Of a stretch of DNA of 64,000 bases, positions 45,265 to 56,460 are shown piece after piece; within the stretch, counting starts at the first letter, position 1; each line of letters begins with the position of its first letter. The notes under the pieces were generated by a model, which worked only from the letters and a program-made list of their open reading frames with translations, had not been told where the DNA came from and did not search any database. The position numbers were made by a program, and so were the translations under genes. Source of the stretch: Glycine soja (lineage: Eukaryota > Streptophyta > Magnoliopsida > Fabales > Fabaceae); NCBI RefSeq assembly GCF_004193775.1, contig NC_041012.1, positions 12,173,223 through 12,237,222 of the forward strand. The letters are read 5' to 3'.

Positions 45265-47032
45265 TTTTTGTTGGAAACTGCTCTTGGAGGGAATGGAAGA
45301 GGAGGGATGTGTTGCTTCTACAAATCAGAATTACCATTGGAAGATTCACCAGCACAGAAATTGTTAGGTAAATTTTTGTCATCACCTTTTTCTGGAGTAG
45401 AGTGAAGTTTGGCAGGTTCATTTGCAGATGAGAAAGGTGCTACGGGTTGAGGTCCTTGACACTGCTTTCCCGACCTCAATGAAATGGCACTGACATTTTT
45501 GGGATTTTGGACAGCTTGAGAAGGCAGCTTGTCAGAATTCTGGGACTGTTGTTGATTTAATTGTGTAGCCAATTGTCCCATCTGATTAGTTAAGCTCTGA
45601 ATGGAGGCTCTGGTCTCTTGTTGAAACTGCATGTTCTGCATAGTCATTTGCCTCACAAGTTCTTCGAGGGAAGGTTGCAGAGGAGCGTCAACTGTTTGCT
45701 GTTTCTGGGGCTGTTGTTGTTGTTGGATTGGTGGAGGAATATATGGTCTGCTTGGGCCAGCAACATTTTGGAAGGAAGGAGCAGGCTGCTGTTGTTGTTG
45801 TTGAGGGCTAGACCATCTGAGATTAGGGTGATTCCTCCATCCAAGGTTGTATCTATTACTGGAGAGGTCATAATTGTTCTGCTGTGGTTGATTTTGCTGC
45901 TGAGGTTGAGGAGGTCTATTGTAAATGTTTGCAGCATAAGCTTCAGGCTGCTCAATTGCTCCAGGTTGCTGCATGGAAGGGCATAGGTATGTATGGTGGT
46001 CAGCAGAGGAGCATAAACCACAGACTCTTGCGACTGGTACAGATTTCTGATTCAAGGCCAGCTGGGTTACCAAGTTAACCAATGCGTCCAGTTTGCCTTC
46101 AAGCTTCTTAGTTTCAGATGATGCAGATGAGTTTGTAGCTACCTCATGCACTCCTCTAATGACTATGGCATCATTTTTGGCGCTAAACTACTGGGAGTTG
46201 GAAGCCATCTTCTCAATCAAGTTTCTGGCTTCAGCAGGAGTCATGTCTCCAAGGGCTCCACCACTGGCAACATCTATCATACTTCTCTCCATATTATCGA
46301 GTCCTTCATAAAAATATTGGAGAAGAAGCTGCTCCGAAATCTGATGGTGAGGGCAACTGGCACATAGTTTTTTAAATCTCTCCCAGTATTCATATAGGCT
46401 CTCTCCACTGAGTTGTCTAATACCTGAGATATCCTTCCTGATGGTCGTGGTCCTGGAAGCAGGGAAAATTTTTTCTAAGAATACTCTCTTAAGGTCATCC
46501 CAGCTCGTGATGGACCTTGGAGCAAGGTAATGTAGCCAGTCCTTTGCCACTCCCTCTAAAGAATAAGGAAAAACCTTCAGAAATATGTGATCCTCTTGGA
46601 CATCTGGGGTTTCATGGTGGAGCAGACAATATGAAATTCTTTCAGATGTTTGTGCGGGTCTTCACCTGCAAGGCCATGAAACTTTGGAAGCAAATGGATC
46701 AGTCCAGTTTTAAGAACATATGGGACATCCTCATCAGGGTATTGGATGCACAAGCTTTCGTAGGTGAAATCAGGTGCAGCCATTTCCCTTAGAGTCCTCT
46801 CACGGGGTGGAGGTTGTGCCATGTTCTCAGAATGTTCAAAATCAGAATGCTCAAAATTGTAATGCTCAAAATCAGGATGTTCAAAATCACCAATAACAGA
46901 ATGCACAAATTCACCAGTAATGGAATGCTCAAGATGATCAAAAGGTATAAAATGATGCCTAACTAATCTATGAAATGTCCTATCTATCTCAGGATCAAAG
47001 GGTTGTAAGTCAGATGGATTGCCTCTAGTCAT
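45265..47032 (-). pseudogene. Gag polyprotein region, broken
   Basis: 47032-46577 gives the N-terminus (MTRGNPSDLQPFDPEIDRTF) with a short run of repeated HPDFEHYNFEHSDFEHSE units, then the start of the gag core (HKHLKEFHIVCSTMKP). After a 1-nt loss in a C-run near 46610 the core continues at 46550-46188 (WLHYLAPRSITSWDDLKRVF, YFYEGLDNMERSMIDVASGG). TAG at 46188-46190 interrupts it. 46151-45318 gives a CCHC-like knuckle (CGLCSSADHHTYLCP), a Gln-rich region and TAG at 45318-45320. Domain order and length agree with Athila-lineage gag. Confidence 0.9.
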
Positions 47033-47871
47033 ACACTACATTCAGCATGCACAACTAGTTGCCTTGTGATGTAAATGAAGGTGTAGGTTTGAACTACAAC
47101 TACCCTCAAATGATATCCAAATGACTTGAAATTTTGTGAGCAACCTTATAAAATGATGAGAAGATAGCAAATAACATTTCAAACAAAAATTCAAAGTCTA
47201 ACTATGGAAGCTAAAAATAGTAGGTTGAGAAAAATAAGTGAATAAAACTTGAAAAATAAAAAACTTTTGACAGAATCACTTTTTTTGGATGATGGAGACC
47301 TCAGCCGGCCTACGACGAACTACATTGGCATAGGAAATTTTTTTCTACCCCAAATACATATATAATAATTGCGATTCTGATAACCGGAGCAAAAGTTATG
47401 ACCGTTTGAAGTTTTGACAAAAACAAAATTTGCTACTTTTTTGGAACTTCAAAATCTGACCAAACTAAAGGCTCTAGCTATTTTTCCCACAAAATATAGA
47501 TTAAAATAAGTTACCTCAAAAAAATTCAGCCAAAAATAACAACCCTAGCTACTAAAACAAAAAATCCCAAATAATTCAGCATGGGTGGTCGCTAAAATCC
47601 GTCGCTACATGATTTCTACTACTACTCTGTTTTGCCGCAATCAAAAGTGGTCGCTAAGTCCGTCGCAAAACACTATTCACAACAAAACACCCAAAACTGA
47701 AACAGGGGAAGCGCTTAATAGGAAAACTAAAATAGAACATACACTAAACAAAATAACAAGACACTAAACAACACTAACACAAGCACTAACACAACACTAA
47801 CAATTAAACATAAAACACGAAATAATTAAACACTAACACGACACTAGCTATTATGAACCTTTGGACACTGC
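47033..47871 (-). other. 5' untranslated leader of the gypsy element
   Basis: Lies between the PBS and the gag start; contains no coding frame of note. Includes two copies of a GGTCGCTAAAATCCGTCGC/GGTCGCTAAGTCCGTCGC-like word at 47587-47670. Confidence 0.6.
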
Positions 47872-47889
47872 TCCCCGGCAACGGCACCA
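47872..47889 (-). other. Primer binding site complementary to tRNA-Asp
   Basis: Minus strand TGGTGCCGTTGCCGGGGA, four bases after the 5' LTR end. The near-identical TGGCGCCGTTGCCGGGGA is the tRNA-Asp site typical of Athila-lineage elements. Confidence 0.8.
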
Positions 47890-47893
47890 AATT

Positions 47894-49010
47894 TGATCGA
47901 GGTCGTACCCTAATCAAATAAACATGAAAATGCAGTAACTAGAAAGTGATCCTAGGTCGTTTCCCAACGAGCAATGATAAACCAAATGTTCATAATATAC
48001 TTGCAGTAACAGTAACGATTGGGGGGGGTTTGTTTGTTTTGTGATTTAAAGAACAGAACAAGTAAACTGGAATACGAAACTAATAATATTAAAAACGGGT
48101 TGTTTTCTCTGATTCAGAAGTCATTCTCTTGTCCTGGGTTATGGAGAATTCATCTTTAACAGTTAACCACTTAATCCAACCCTATTTCAATTTACTAAGC
48201 GAAAATCAACTTAGGGTTGTCAATACGTGATTAGGCAACACATACACCAGTTAGCCCTTCGTCCATTAAGCATGAACGCAAGTTAGGCTCTGAGGCAATT
48301 AATCGAACACGAAGCGTGCATAGATTAATGTTAACGAATTTGGGTTAACTGGTGAAGGGAAAACTGTCAGGAAGCCACATTATAAACGAAACCTCAAAGA
48401 GAGTTGAGCTTCGTCCTCAAAAGGAAACAACGCCAGAATATTTAGCCTTCCATAGATTCAAAGAGAAAACGTAAATGAAACTAAAAGCAGAAACATAAAT
48501 GAAGCAAAAACGTAAATGAAGGCAGAAAAAGAAACAAGAACGAAATTGTAATTAGAAGCAGAAAATGGAAAATTGCATTACGTGAACAATAGCATTAGAA
48601 CCAAAAAACGTAAAAGCCATAAACCCTATGCTCTGAATAATACTCTAACAGAATAGCCTTCCACAAATCCCAAGGCTGCTATTTAAAAAGAGTCACTCAA
48701 AGTCACAGGGCCCTATTACAATATTCTAGCCCAAAACGAAATAAACACTGAACCACATAAAATAAAATTGCAATCTCCTATTAGAAATTAACTAAGGTAA
48801 GCGCTGCTTTATTTGCCCTCTTCAAGTCCACAACCAAAATCCAGATTAAGCCCAATGTTTCATTAATTCCTGAACTTAGATTAAAAACATCAAATTAGCT
48901 AAATGAGCCCAAATAATAGAACTGCCTAATTAATTTGACAATTAAGACTAATCAGTAATTAAAATTGTGCAAAAAAGGTTTAAGAAATAGAAGAAAATGA
49001 TGGCACATCA
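47894..49010 (-). repeat. 5' LTR (1117 bp)
   Basis: Same length as the 3' LTR and collinear, about 40 differences by eye, mostly transitions. TATA position altered (48679-48690, CTTTTTAAATAG). Confidence 0.92.
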
Positions 49011-49386
49011 ACTTTATTATGTCTTGTACACCTTTGTCAATTCCTCATCCAATCCAAGATATGTGGTTGGATGCATAGGAGTTTTCATTTCCTTAGCCTC
49101 ATTGATGTTGAACTTCTTTAGAAGTAATGCACACATTTTTTTTTCATTTTGAACTCTCTTATAGAATTTAAAGAAGACATTGAAAGACTCATCCTTGTGG
49201 GCTAGGAAAATAACCCATGTCTATCTAGAGTAATTGTCCTCTATGACTAGTTCATACCTTTTTCCACCAATGGACGCAGTCCTAGTTAGTCCAAATAGAT
49301 CAAGACATAACAATTATAAATGATTTGAGCTAGAAATAATGTTTTTACTAGAATAGGGGGTTTTAACTTATTTCCCTTTTGACATG
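49011..49386 (-). pseudogene. Ty1/copia (SIRE-like) pol remnant: integrase core joined to late RT
   Basis: The minus strand shows integrase core (DLFGLTRTASIGGKRYELVI, then TWVIFLAHKDESFNVFFKFY) leading through KRVQNEK directly into the late RT/connection (LLKKFNINEAKEMKTPMHP, TYLGLDEELTKVYKT). The integrase end and nearly all of RT are deleted. A TAG breaks the frame before TWVIF. This continues the copia element whose earlier part is at 61863-64000; the 12.5-kb gypsy element sits between. On its left it is cut at the gypsy element ending at 49010, beyond which no copia sequence is recognised. Confidence 0.82.
49382..49386. repeat. Target site duplication ACATG (left)
   Basis: Identical to 61863-61867; joins the two halves of the copia remnant. 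Confidence 0.88.
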
Positions 49387-51659
49387 TGATAAACGTCAAA
49401 TTAGCTTTAAACTCATTTTTTACTTTGTCTTAGGTAGAATTTTATGTTTTAGTTATTCTTAATGATTTTTTGATAGTTTTTCAGCAAAAACAAGTCATTT
49501 TGGCCAAAGCTCCAAAGACCCAAAATCAATAGAAAGTTCTGAAAGGAGAAATTGTGAAAATTGAAGAACAAGATATTTTTCAAGGATAAATCAACTAAAG
49601 AAGAAGATAATTACTTGAATTAATTAGAGATATTATTTGTTTGTAATTTCTTGTGATTATCTCCTTAATTAAACTTAGTTACAATTCTAAAAATAGGAGG
49701 CTAGACATTCATTGTTACGTGGTAGAATTCCTGAGCAGTTCTTAGAATTATATTTTAGACTTCCACCTACTAGACGCCTCCATTATTTCATTAAACACTC
49801 TAGGTTTTATTATATTATTTTTATGAATGCAATTCCTTCCACCTAGGAGAGGAAAGGATGAACCTTATTTCACTTTAATTCTATCAATTCAATATTTCAT
49901 CTTGAGTTCTTTATTTGTTTATGTACTTAATGCTTTTATTTGATTGGTCATCTTATAGATGAATTTAGGAATTGATTTATGCTTTAGTGAGCCTTGTTGA
50001 AACCTGAACATGAATTAAGTACTCAGTTGAGATTATCTCGAGGGATAGAATAATCTTGGTTAAGTCTCGCTAATTCTCAATCATTAATGCTGATTTCTTG
50101 TGTTGGTATGTCCAAGGGATCGACTATCGGACAAGTAGTTTAGAATCTGTGACCATGCGGGAGCTAGAGTAGAATACATTAGTGAATTGAGGATGAACAA
50201 GAAAGATGAGTAGAGAATTGTGAAGTTAGAGTGGATCAAACGAATTCCAAGTCAACACCTTGGCATTCATTCATCAAGATCAACGTCACAATCCAAGTCT
50301 AGTACTTCTATCTTAGTTATTTTATTGTCATTTAATTTTATTACAATTTATTTTATGTTGTTGGACAAGTGGCCTCAATAATTTAAGAGGGGGTGAATTA
50401 AGTTTCAAAATTTCCCACTAACAAACTTTTAACCCCCTTTTAAATGATAGGCTCAGAATGCAGAAGAAGAAGCAACAATTAATTTAATAATGTTCTTTAC
50501 ACGTGCAAGACAAAATTGATTGCAATAAAATAAATAAGATAAGGGAAGAGAGAATTGCAAACTTGATTTATACTTGTTCGGCCACTTCCCGTGCCTACGT
50601 CCAGTCCTCAAGCAACCCACTTGAGATTTTCCACTATCTCTGTAAATCCTTTACAGATTTTGAACACACCTTGGGATCCCTCATCCTTGTGTTCAAAGAT
50701 TCTCAAAGAGACAACCCGTCTCTTGATTACAATTCTCACAATCCAAGAGACAACCAGTCTCTTGATTACAACTAACTTTCTGAGATGAACAGAAAGATTT
50801 CTCTCCTTTAGAGTGGATGATACAAATTGAAGTTCCTAGAGGAATTTCTCTCTTAGAGATGATAATACAATTTGAAGTTCCTGGATGACTCAATAGATTT
50901 GCAAGTGTTTGCCCAAGAGTTGTTGAGAGAGAATTTGACAATTATGTTCTCTTAGAATATCTCTCTAGCTTTTCGAAGTCAGAAACACATATATATAGAT
51001 CCTTTGTGCCTTTTCAAAATGATTTGAAGAGATGTGTCTTTTCAAAAAGATTTTTCTAAAATTCTTCACTGGTAATTGATTACAGGTTTCTGGTAATCGA
51101 TTACACAGTTATATTTTGAAGGGTCATGTCTTTTCAAAGTGTTTTCTAAAATGCCGTTGTTGGTAATCGATTATAAACATCTGGTAATCGATTACATGAT
51201 TCAAAATTCAAATTGAAAACCCTTTTTAAAAGCTGTTTTTCAAAATTGTCTTCTGGTAATCGATTACACTGCCTGGTAATCGGTTACCAGAGCCTTGATC
51301 TCTAGGAAACACTTTGTTTTGAGGCAAAAGCTTGATCTTGAATTAATCTTGAAGTAATGCTTGTTTATTGAAGCAAACTTGTATTAATCTTGAAGCAATG
51401 TTTAACCTTTGAATGTTTGTTGAAGTAATCTTGAATGGCATCATCAAAATCATGTACTCATACATTCACATATGTTATTTATTTCATGACAATCACAAAC
51501 CAAAAATACAAAAACCTAGTTCTTAGTTAAATAATTACATGAAATTCCTTCTTTATTCCTTTGGGAGACAACTTGGACGACAATTCAGTTACTATATCAT
51601 GACTGGGTTACACTTGGTCTATAAGTTGAATCAAACTAATGTGAAATAAAACCCTAACA
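49387..51659 (+). repeat. 5' LTR of the gag-protease gypsy element (interrupted)
   Basis: Shares long blocks with 58059-61862 (GTCTTAGGTAGAATTTTATG, ATTAGAGATATTATTTGTTTG, CCTTCCACCTAGGAGAGGAA, AATACAAAAACCTAGTTCTT). Interrupted by the solo LTR at 50359-51470. Confidence 0.88.
50359..51470 (-). mobile_element. Solo LTR, ATCGAT-rich family, copy a (1112 bp)
   Basis: TSD TATGT at 50354-50358 and 51471-51475. Plus strand TGTTGGACAAGTGG to CATACATTCACA. The empty site exists in the sister LTR at about 61675-61690 (TTTTATGTTATTTATTTC). The ATCGAT words (51070-51290) lie upstream of a TATA-like box (about 50985-50998) on the minus strand; hairpin words follow at 50702-50764. No coding capacity. 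Confidence 0.92.
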
Positions 51660-51665
51660 TGTTTT

Positions 51666-51683
51666 TGGCGTCGTTGCTAGAGA
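51666..51683 (+). other. Primer binding site, tRNA-Asp type
   Basis: TGGCGTCGTTGCTAGAGA a few bases after the left LTR, a diverged form of TGGCGCCGTTGCCGGGGA. Confidence 0.65.
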
Positions 51684-52418
51684 ATAAATGGATTTTTATT
51701 TTTATTTGATTAAGAACTTGTAAATATTTTTAAATACACTAGTAAATAATTGTCAATAGTTGTAGATAATTGTAGATCGATTTTATTCGGTGTAGATAGA
51801 CTAGTAGATAATAATTAGAGTAAATAAAGTGTATATATCTTTTAGATTAGATTTAGGTAGTTAGTTATAGATTAGATTTTATGAGATTAGAAATATCTCT
51901 GACCTTCTAGGTAGTTAGTAAAAAATTTGAAATTGAATATTCAAATAATATCTGTCATATCTTTTAATATTTGATTGATATCTCACTCTTATTTGAAATT
52001 TTAATTTTAGTTTTACCTTGAAAATATATTATCTAATTGATTGTAATTTTTAGATTTTTTGCATCTACTAACATATCTTTTGTAATTATCTTGTAAATAT
52101 TTTCAGCATTTAATTTTTCCTTCCCTAATTACTCCTAATTTTCAAATAACATGTATATATCTTTTTAAGTTTTTGAATTTTTATCTCCAATCTCTATTAG
52201 TAAATATAGTGTGTATAATTTAGTTGGTAGATTTACATTATTTTTTAAATTTTTCTTTCCCTTTTATTTTCAAATTTTCATGTATATATATTAGATATAT
52301 ATCTTTTATTTTTCTATTTTTAATATATATTTACCAAATAATATAATTTAGAATATTAGAGTAGGTATCTTTAATTTTTATTTTCAGATTTTATAAAATT
52401 TTGAAAATAAAAATAATC

Positions 52419-52455
<37 letters not shown>

Positions 52456-52490
52456 GTTTTTCTATTTTTATCTATTAGTAAATATATCTT
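51684..52490 (+). other. Leader region of the gypsy element, AT-rich
   Basis: Many imperfect TATCTTTTATTTT/AATATATATC words and a (TA)n tract at 52421-52446. No coding frame. Confidence 0.6.
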
Positions 52491-52495
52491 ACATT

Positions 52496-53538
52496 TGTGA
52501 ATATATGAATACATGATTTTGATGATGACAAAGAAGAATCAAACAAGGTTGCTTTAAAGGATAAGCATTGCTTCAAGATTAATACAAGGATGCTTCAACA
52601 AACAAAGCCTTGCTTCCAGATTAACTCAAGATCAAGCCTTGCGTCAAAACAAAGTGTTTCAAAGACATCCAAGGCTCTGGTAATCGATTACCAGGCAATG
52701 TAATCGATTACTATAAGACAAGTTTGCAAATCAGCTTCTTAAAAGGGTTTGAAATTTGAATTGAGTGTGTAATCGATTACCATCAACGAAACTCTTGAAA
52801 TTCAATTTGAAAAGTCATGACCCTTCAAAATATAACTGCGTAATTGATTACCAGAAACCTGTAACTGATTACCAGAAACCTGTAATCGATTACCCGTAAA
52901 AAAAATTTAGAAAAAGCTTTTTGAAAAGATACATCTCTTCAAACCATTTTGAAAAGGCACGAAGGGCCTATATGTATATGTGTGTCTGACTTCAAAAAGA
53001 AAGAGAGAGATATTCCAAGAGAACTTCATTGTCAAATGCTCTCTCAACAACTCTTGGGTAAACACTTGCAAATCTATTGAGAGTTCATCTAGGAACATCA
53101 AATTGTATTATCTACTCTAAAGGAGAGAAAATTTTCTGTTCATCTGAGAAAGTAAGTTGTAATCAAGAGATTGGTTGTCTCTTGAATTATGAGTTTCTTG
53201 AACACAAGGGAAAGGGATTCCTTTGGTGTTCAGAAGTTGTAAAATGGATTTTTACAAAGTTAGTGAAAATCTCAAGTGGGTTGCTTGAGGACTGGACGTA
53301 GGCACGAGAAGTGGCCGAACCAGTATAAATCGAGTTTGCATTTCTCTCTTCCCTTATCTCATTTATTTTATTACAATCGATTTTGTCTTGCATGTTTAAA
53401 GAACATTATTAAATTGATCGTTGCTTCTTCCTCTGCATTTTGAGCCTATCATTTAAAAGGGGTTAAAAGTTTGTTAATGGGAAATTTTGAAACTTAATTC
53501 TCCCCCCTTCTTAAGTTATTGAGGTCACTTGTCTAACA
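52496..53538 (+). mobile_element. Solo LTR, ATCGAT-rich family, copy b (1043 bp)
   Basis: TSD ACATT at 52491-52495 and 53539-53543. TGTGAATATATG to GTCTAACA. ATCGAT/ATTGATTAC words at 52680-52895 are followed by a TATA-like CCTATATGTATATG (52967-52980). A hairpin TCAAGAGA-TTGGTTG-TCTCTTGA lies at 53163-53185. Confidence 0.92.
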
Positions 53539-53543
53539 ACATT

Positions 53544-54063
53544 ATCTAATTAGATTAGTGTTATTTTTCAGATTTTATTTTCCTTTTATTTAAAATATTT
53601 TCAAAAAATCATAAATTTATATCTTTTAATTTTTCTGTTCATCATAGGATAATTAGTTTTAACTTTCAGATTTCATTTATCTTCTAGTGTATCAAATTCG
53701 AAAAGAAAAGAAAAACTAAAAATAAATTTATCTTTTATTTTTTGTTATCTTTCTCCTTAATTAAAATGCTAACTATTCCTTAAATAAATCTAGATATAAT
53801 TAGCATTTCAATTTTCAAATTATATGTTTTATATAAAAAATTTCAAAAATTTTAATTAAAAATATATCTTTTATTTTCTGATTTTTATTTTTTAGTACTT
53901 AGGGTATTTATTTTTTATTTTTGGATTTTTATATTTTCCTTTTTTAGTTAATTTATTGAATATTTAAAAATCTTTTTACATCTTTTATTTTCTATTTAAA
54001 CTAATTAAACTTACCGTTCTACTCACACCTATTCCAAGTTTCTATTTTATGCTTAAATGTTAG
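53544..54063 (+). other. Leader region continued, AT-rich
   Basis: Continuation of the imperfect TATCTTTTATTTT-type repeats seen at 51684-52490; no coding frame. Confidence 0.55.
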
Positions 54064-54412
54064 GTACAAGAAGCAAAATGACCGTTCTAACTTCTCTGGA
54101 TCCCAAAATTGAAAACATTTTTCAAAAGCTAAGGGGAGAAGCTTCGAGTGTCAAGAAGCAACCAAAATTGACAATGAAGGAATGGCAGAAGTAGAGCAAA
54201 CCATGGCAGAATTAGCAACTGGTCCAGGAACTGATGTGAGGCCACTCATTTCCACAAACACCAAGGACAACCAAATCAATTTTCCCTCATGGGTCCACAA
54301 CAACCTCAACCACAAAGAAGTATGAGACAACAAACCACAACAAAGACCAAATTTGTGGAACTAGACCGCAAAGTTGGAAGAAGCCTTGACCAAACTCATC
54401 AAAGTGATTATC
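54064..54412 (+). pseudogene. Gag N-terminal remnant
   Basis: Reads TSLDPKIENIFQKLRGEASS in one frame and VEQTMAELATGPGTDVRPLI in another, so frameshifts separate the parts. A stop follows the KEWQK block. The start-proximal Met near 54061-54082 and its position after the leader suggest the beginning of gag. Interrupted at 54413 by solo LTR c. Confidence 0.6.
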
Positions 54413-55524
54413 TGTAGAAGCAATATATCATGATGTTTTGATGATGCCAAAGAAAGGTGCTTCTCAAGTTTAATTCAAGACAAGACTTCAAGAAATTCAA
54501 GATAAATAGTCATGTTGATCTCTAGAGTCTTAGGAAGAAGTTTCCAAATTGAAAAAGCAAAAGGTTTGGCCAAAGAATTTTATCTAAATCATTTTAAATT
54601 GAGATTTACTCTCTAGTAATCAATTATCAGAGGCTGTAATCGATTACCAGTGGCCAATATGCTTTCTGAAAAGGTATTAAATGGTTTTCAATATTTTCAA
54701 AAGCATGTAATCGATTACACAAGGCTTGTAATCGATTACTAGAGGTTTTGAACATTTTAAAACAGCCTTAAGAATTTTGAATTTAAATTTCAAATTATGT
54801 AATCAATTACAGTGAGTTGGTAATCGATTTCCAGTGTTTAAAAATTCAAATTTCAAATGAGAAGAGTCATGACTCTTCAGAAATAACTGTGTAATTGATT
54901 ACACCATTATGGTAATCGATTACCAGTGAGGAATTTTCTAAAATAACTCCCAGCAGTTACATCTTTTCAAATGATTTTCAATGGCCATCAAAGGCCTATA
55001 TATAGGTGACTTGGGACACGAATTTTCTGAAAGAGTTTTTATGAACTAAAATGTCTTATCCTCTCAAAAAGGATTCCTTGGTCAAACACTTGTATTTTCA
55101 ATAAGGAATCTTGATTGATCTTCAATTGTTATATCATTCTCTTAAAAGAGAGAATTCTTCTTCTTCCTCTTTTTATTCAAAGAGATTGATTAAGGGACCG
55201 AGGGTCTCTTAAGTTGTAAGGATTCCTGAACACAAGGGAAGGGTTGTCCCTGTGTGGTTCAAAATTTGTAAATGGAGTTTTACAAAGAGAGTGGAAAATC
55301 TCAAGTGGGTTACTTGAGGACTGGACGTAGGCATAGGAAGTGATCGAACCAGTATAAATCAAGTTTGCATTTCTATCTTCCCTTAAACTTCTTTTATCTT
55401 TTGCTTTAAGGGTGCATTGTTAATCCAAAAAGAGAGAGTGAAATTTTAATTGGGGAATAGTTTTTGTATCTTAATTCAGCCCCCCCCCCCCCTTCTTAAG
55501 ATAACTGAGTCCATTTGTCTAACA
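54413..55524 (+). mobile_element. Solo LTR, ATCGAT-rich family, copy c (1112 bp)
   Basis: TSD TTATC at 54408-54412 and 55525-55529. TGTAGAAGCAATATATC to CCATTTGTCTAACA. ATCGAT words at 54620-54925; TATA-like GGCCTATATATAGG near 54991; 7-nt-loop hairpins TAAGGGA-CCGAGGG-TCTCTTA (55191-55211) and near 55238-55262; a C-run of 14 at 55479-55492. Confidence 0.92.
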
Positions 55525-55529
55525 TTATC

Positions 55530-56460
55530 ACCAACCACAAAAACACCAAAGTTGCAATCAAAATTATGGAGATTCAAATAGGGAAATTGGCCAAACAATT
55601 GCAAACCTCTTGAATTGGCTTTTCCACAACCACTGAGGAGAACCCAAATGGCCATTGCAAAGCTATTATCTCCACCATAGAGTGTGACGTGGGAGGTGAA
55701 GAAGAAGAAGAGGTAGAAGAAAGCACTATGCTAGAGGAAGAGATGAAAACACAAACCAACCCTTCAACCCAAAGTATGCAACCCTCACTTAATCCTCCAT
55801 TCTTCAAGTTTAGCAAGCTAAGCATCCATAAGCAAGGAGACGATGTGAGGATTGTCAAATTCAAAAAATACGTGAAGATGCTACAAGGGAAGAAGGAGGA
55901 ACCACCTATTGAAAAACTCACATGGGACATGCTACATCGAGTAAGACCCACAAGATATTTGGTGGACAAGGGATGTTTTACCATTCCATCACATTCGGAA
56001 ATCTCTCTATCGACGATGCACTACTTGACTTAGGCGTGAGTTGCAACCTCATGCTCATTCTTTCTTAGAGAAGATCGGTCGCCTTAACCTAAAGCCCACC
56101 AATATGATTCTATAATTTGCCAATGGTTCTAAAAAGAAAGCACTATGGAAAGAGGTAAACGTGACAATAAAGCTAAACTATTTACCATTTATAACTAATT
56201 TTTTTTGTCAAGGATATAAAGGAGGACAAGCATATTCCAATCATTCTGGGCAAATCCTTCATGAGAACTGCTCATGTAACCATCAACGCTCATAAAGGAG
56301 TCTACACACTTAGAGAGGGCAAGAAACAAATGTTCTACTACATTCAAGTCATTGAAGATTTTCCCAATGAATCGGCTCACCAACAACACCATCATACAAC
56401 ATCTTGACAATTCACATGCCATACGTCAAGCTATTGACGTTATAGAAGCGTTTATTGGGA
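55530..56460 (+). pseudogene. Gag C-terminal and aspartic protease remnant
   Basis: 55689-56033 is open for 114 codons: an acidic run, then FFKFSKLSIHKQGDDVRIVK, followed by RYLVDKGCFTIPSHS. In a shifted frame DDALLDLGVSCNLM (56012-56055) is the protease active site with the D-[LS]-G signature; stops follow. IPIILGKSFMRTAHVTINAH (56235-56295) and the tail are the protease C-terminal part. No RT sequence follows; the rest up to the PPT is non-coding. Confidence 0.75.

Larger units (their letters stand above)
38711..49010 (-). mobile_element. Full-length Ty3/gypsy retrotransposon, Athila/Diaspora type (10.3 kb)
   Basis: Two 1117-bp LTRs (38711-39827, 47894-49010), TG...CA; a tRNA-Asp-type PBS next to the 5' LTR; a PPT next to the 3' LTR; and the order gag-protease-RT-RNase H-integrase on the minus strand. 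Flanking bases are CCTTT (left) and ACTTT (right), four of five alike, so the target duplication is imperfect. A hand comparison of the LTRs finds roughly 40 differences (about 96% identity). Coding frames are broken by five TAG stops, one TGA and two 1-nt frameshifts. No env-like frame exists in the 1.5 kb after integrase, which fits the env-less Diaspora family of soybean; that name is an inference. Confidence 0.9.

Noticed and set aside
45618..45986. 122-codon plus-strand frame
   Set aside because: Shadow of the Gln-rich gag coding region on the opposite strand (Leu-rich as expected for antisense of CAG repeats).
50503..50788. Open frames of 65-90 codons in solo LTR copy a (and similar ones in b, c and d)
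   Set aside because: They differ between LTR copies and follow hairpin and repeat words; LTRs of this kind are non-coding.
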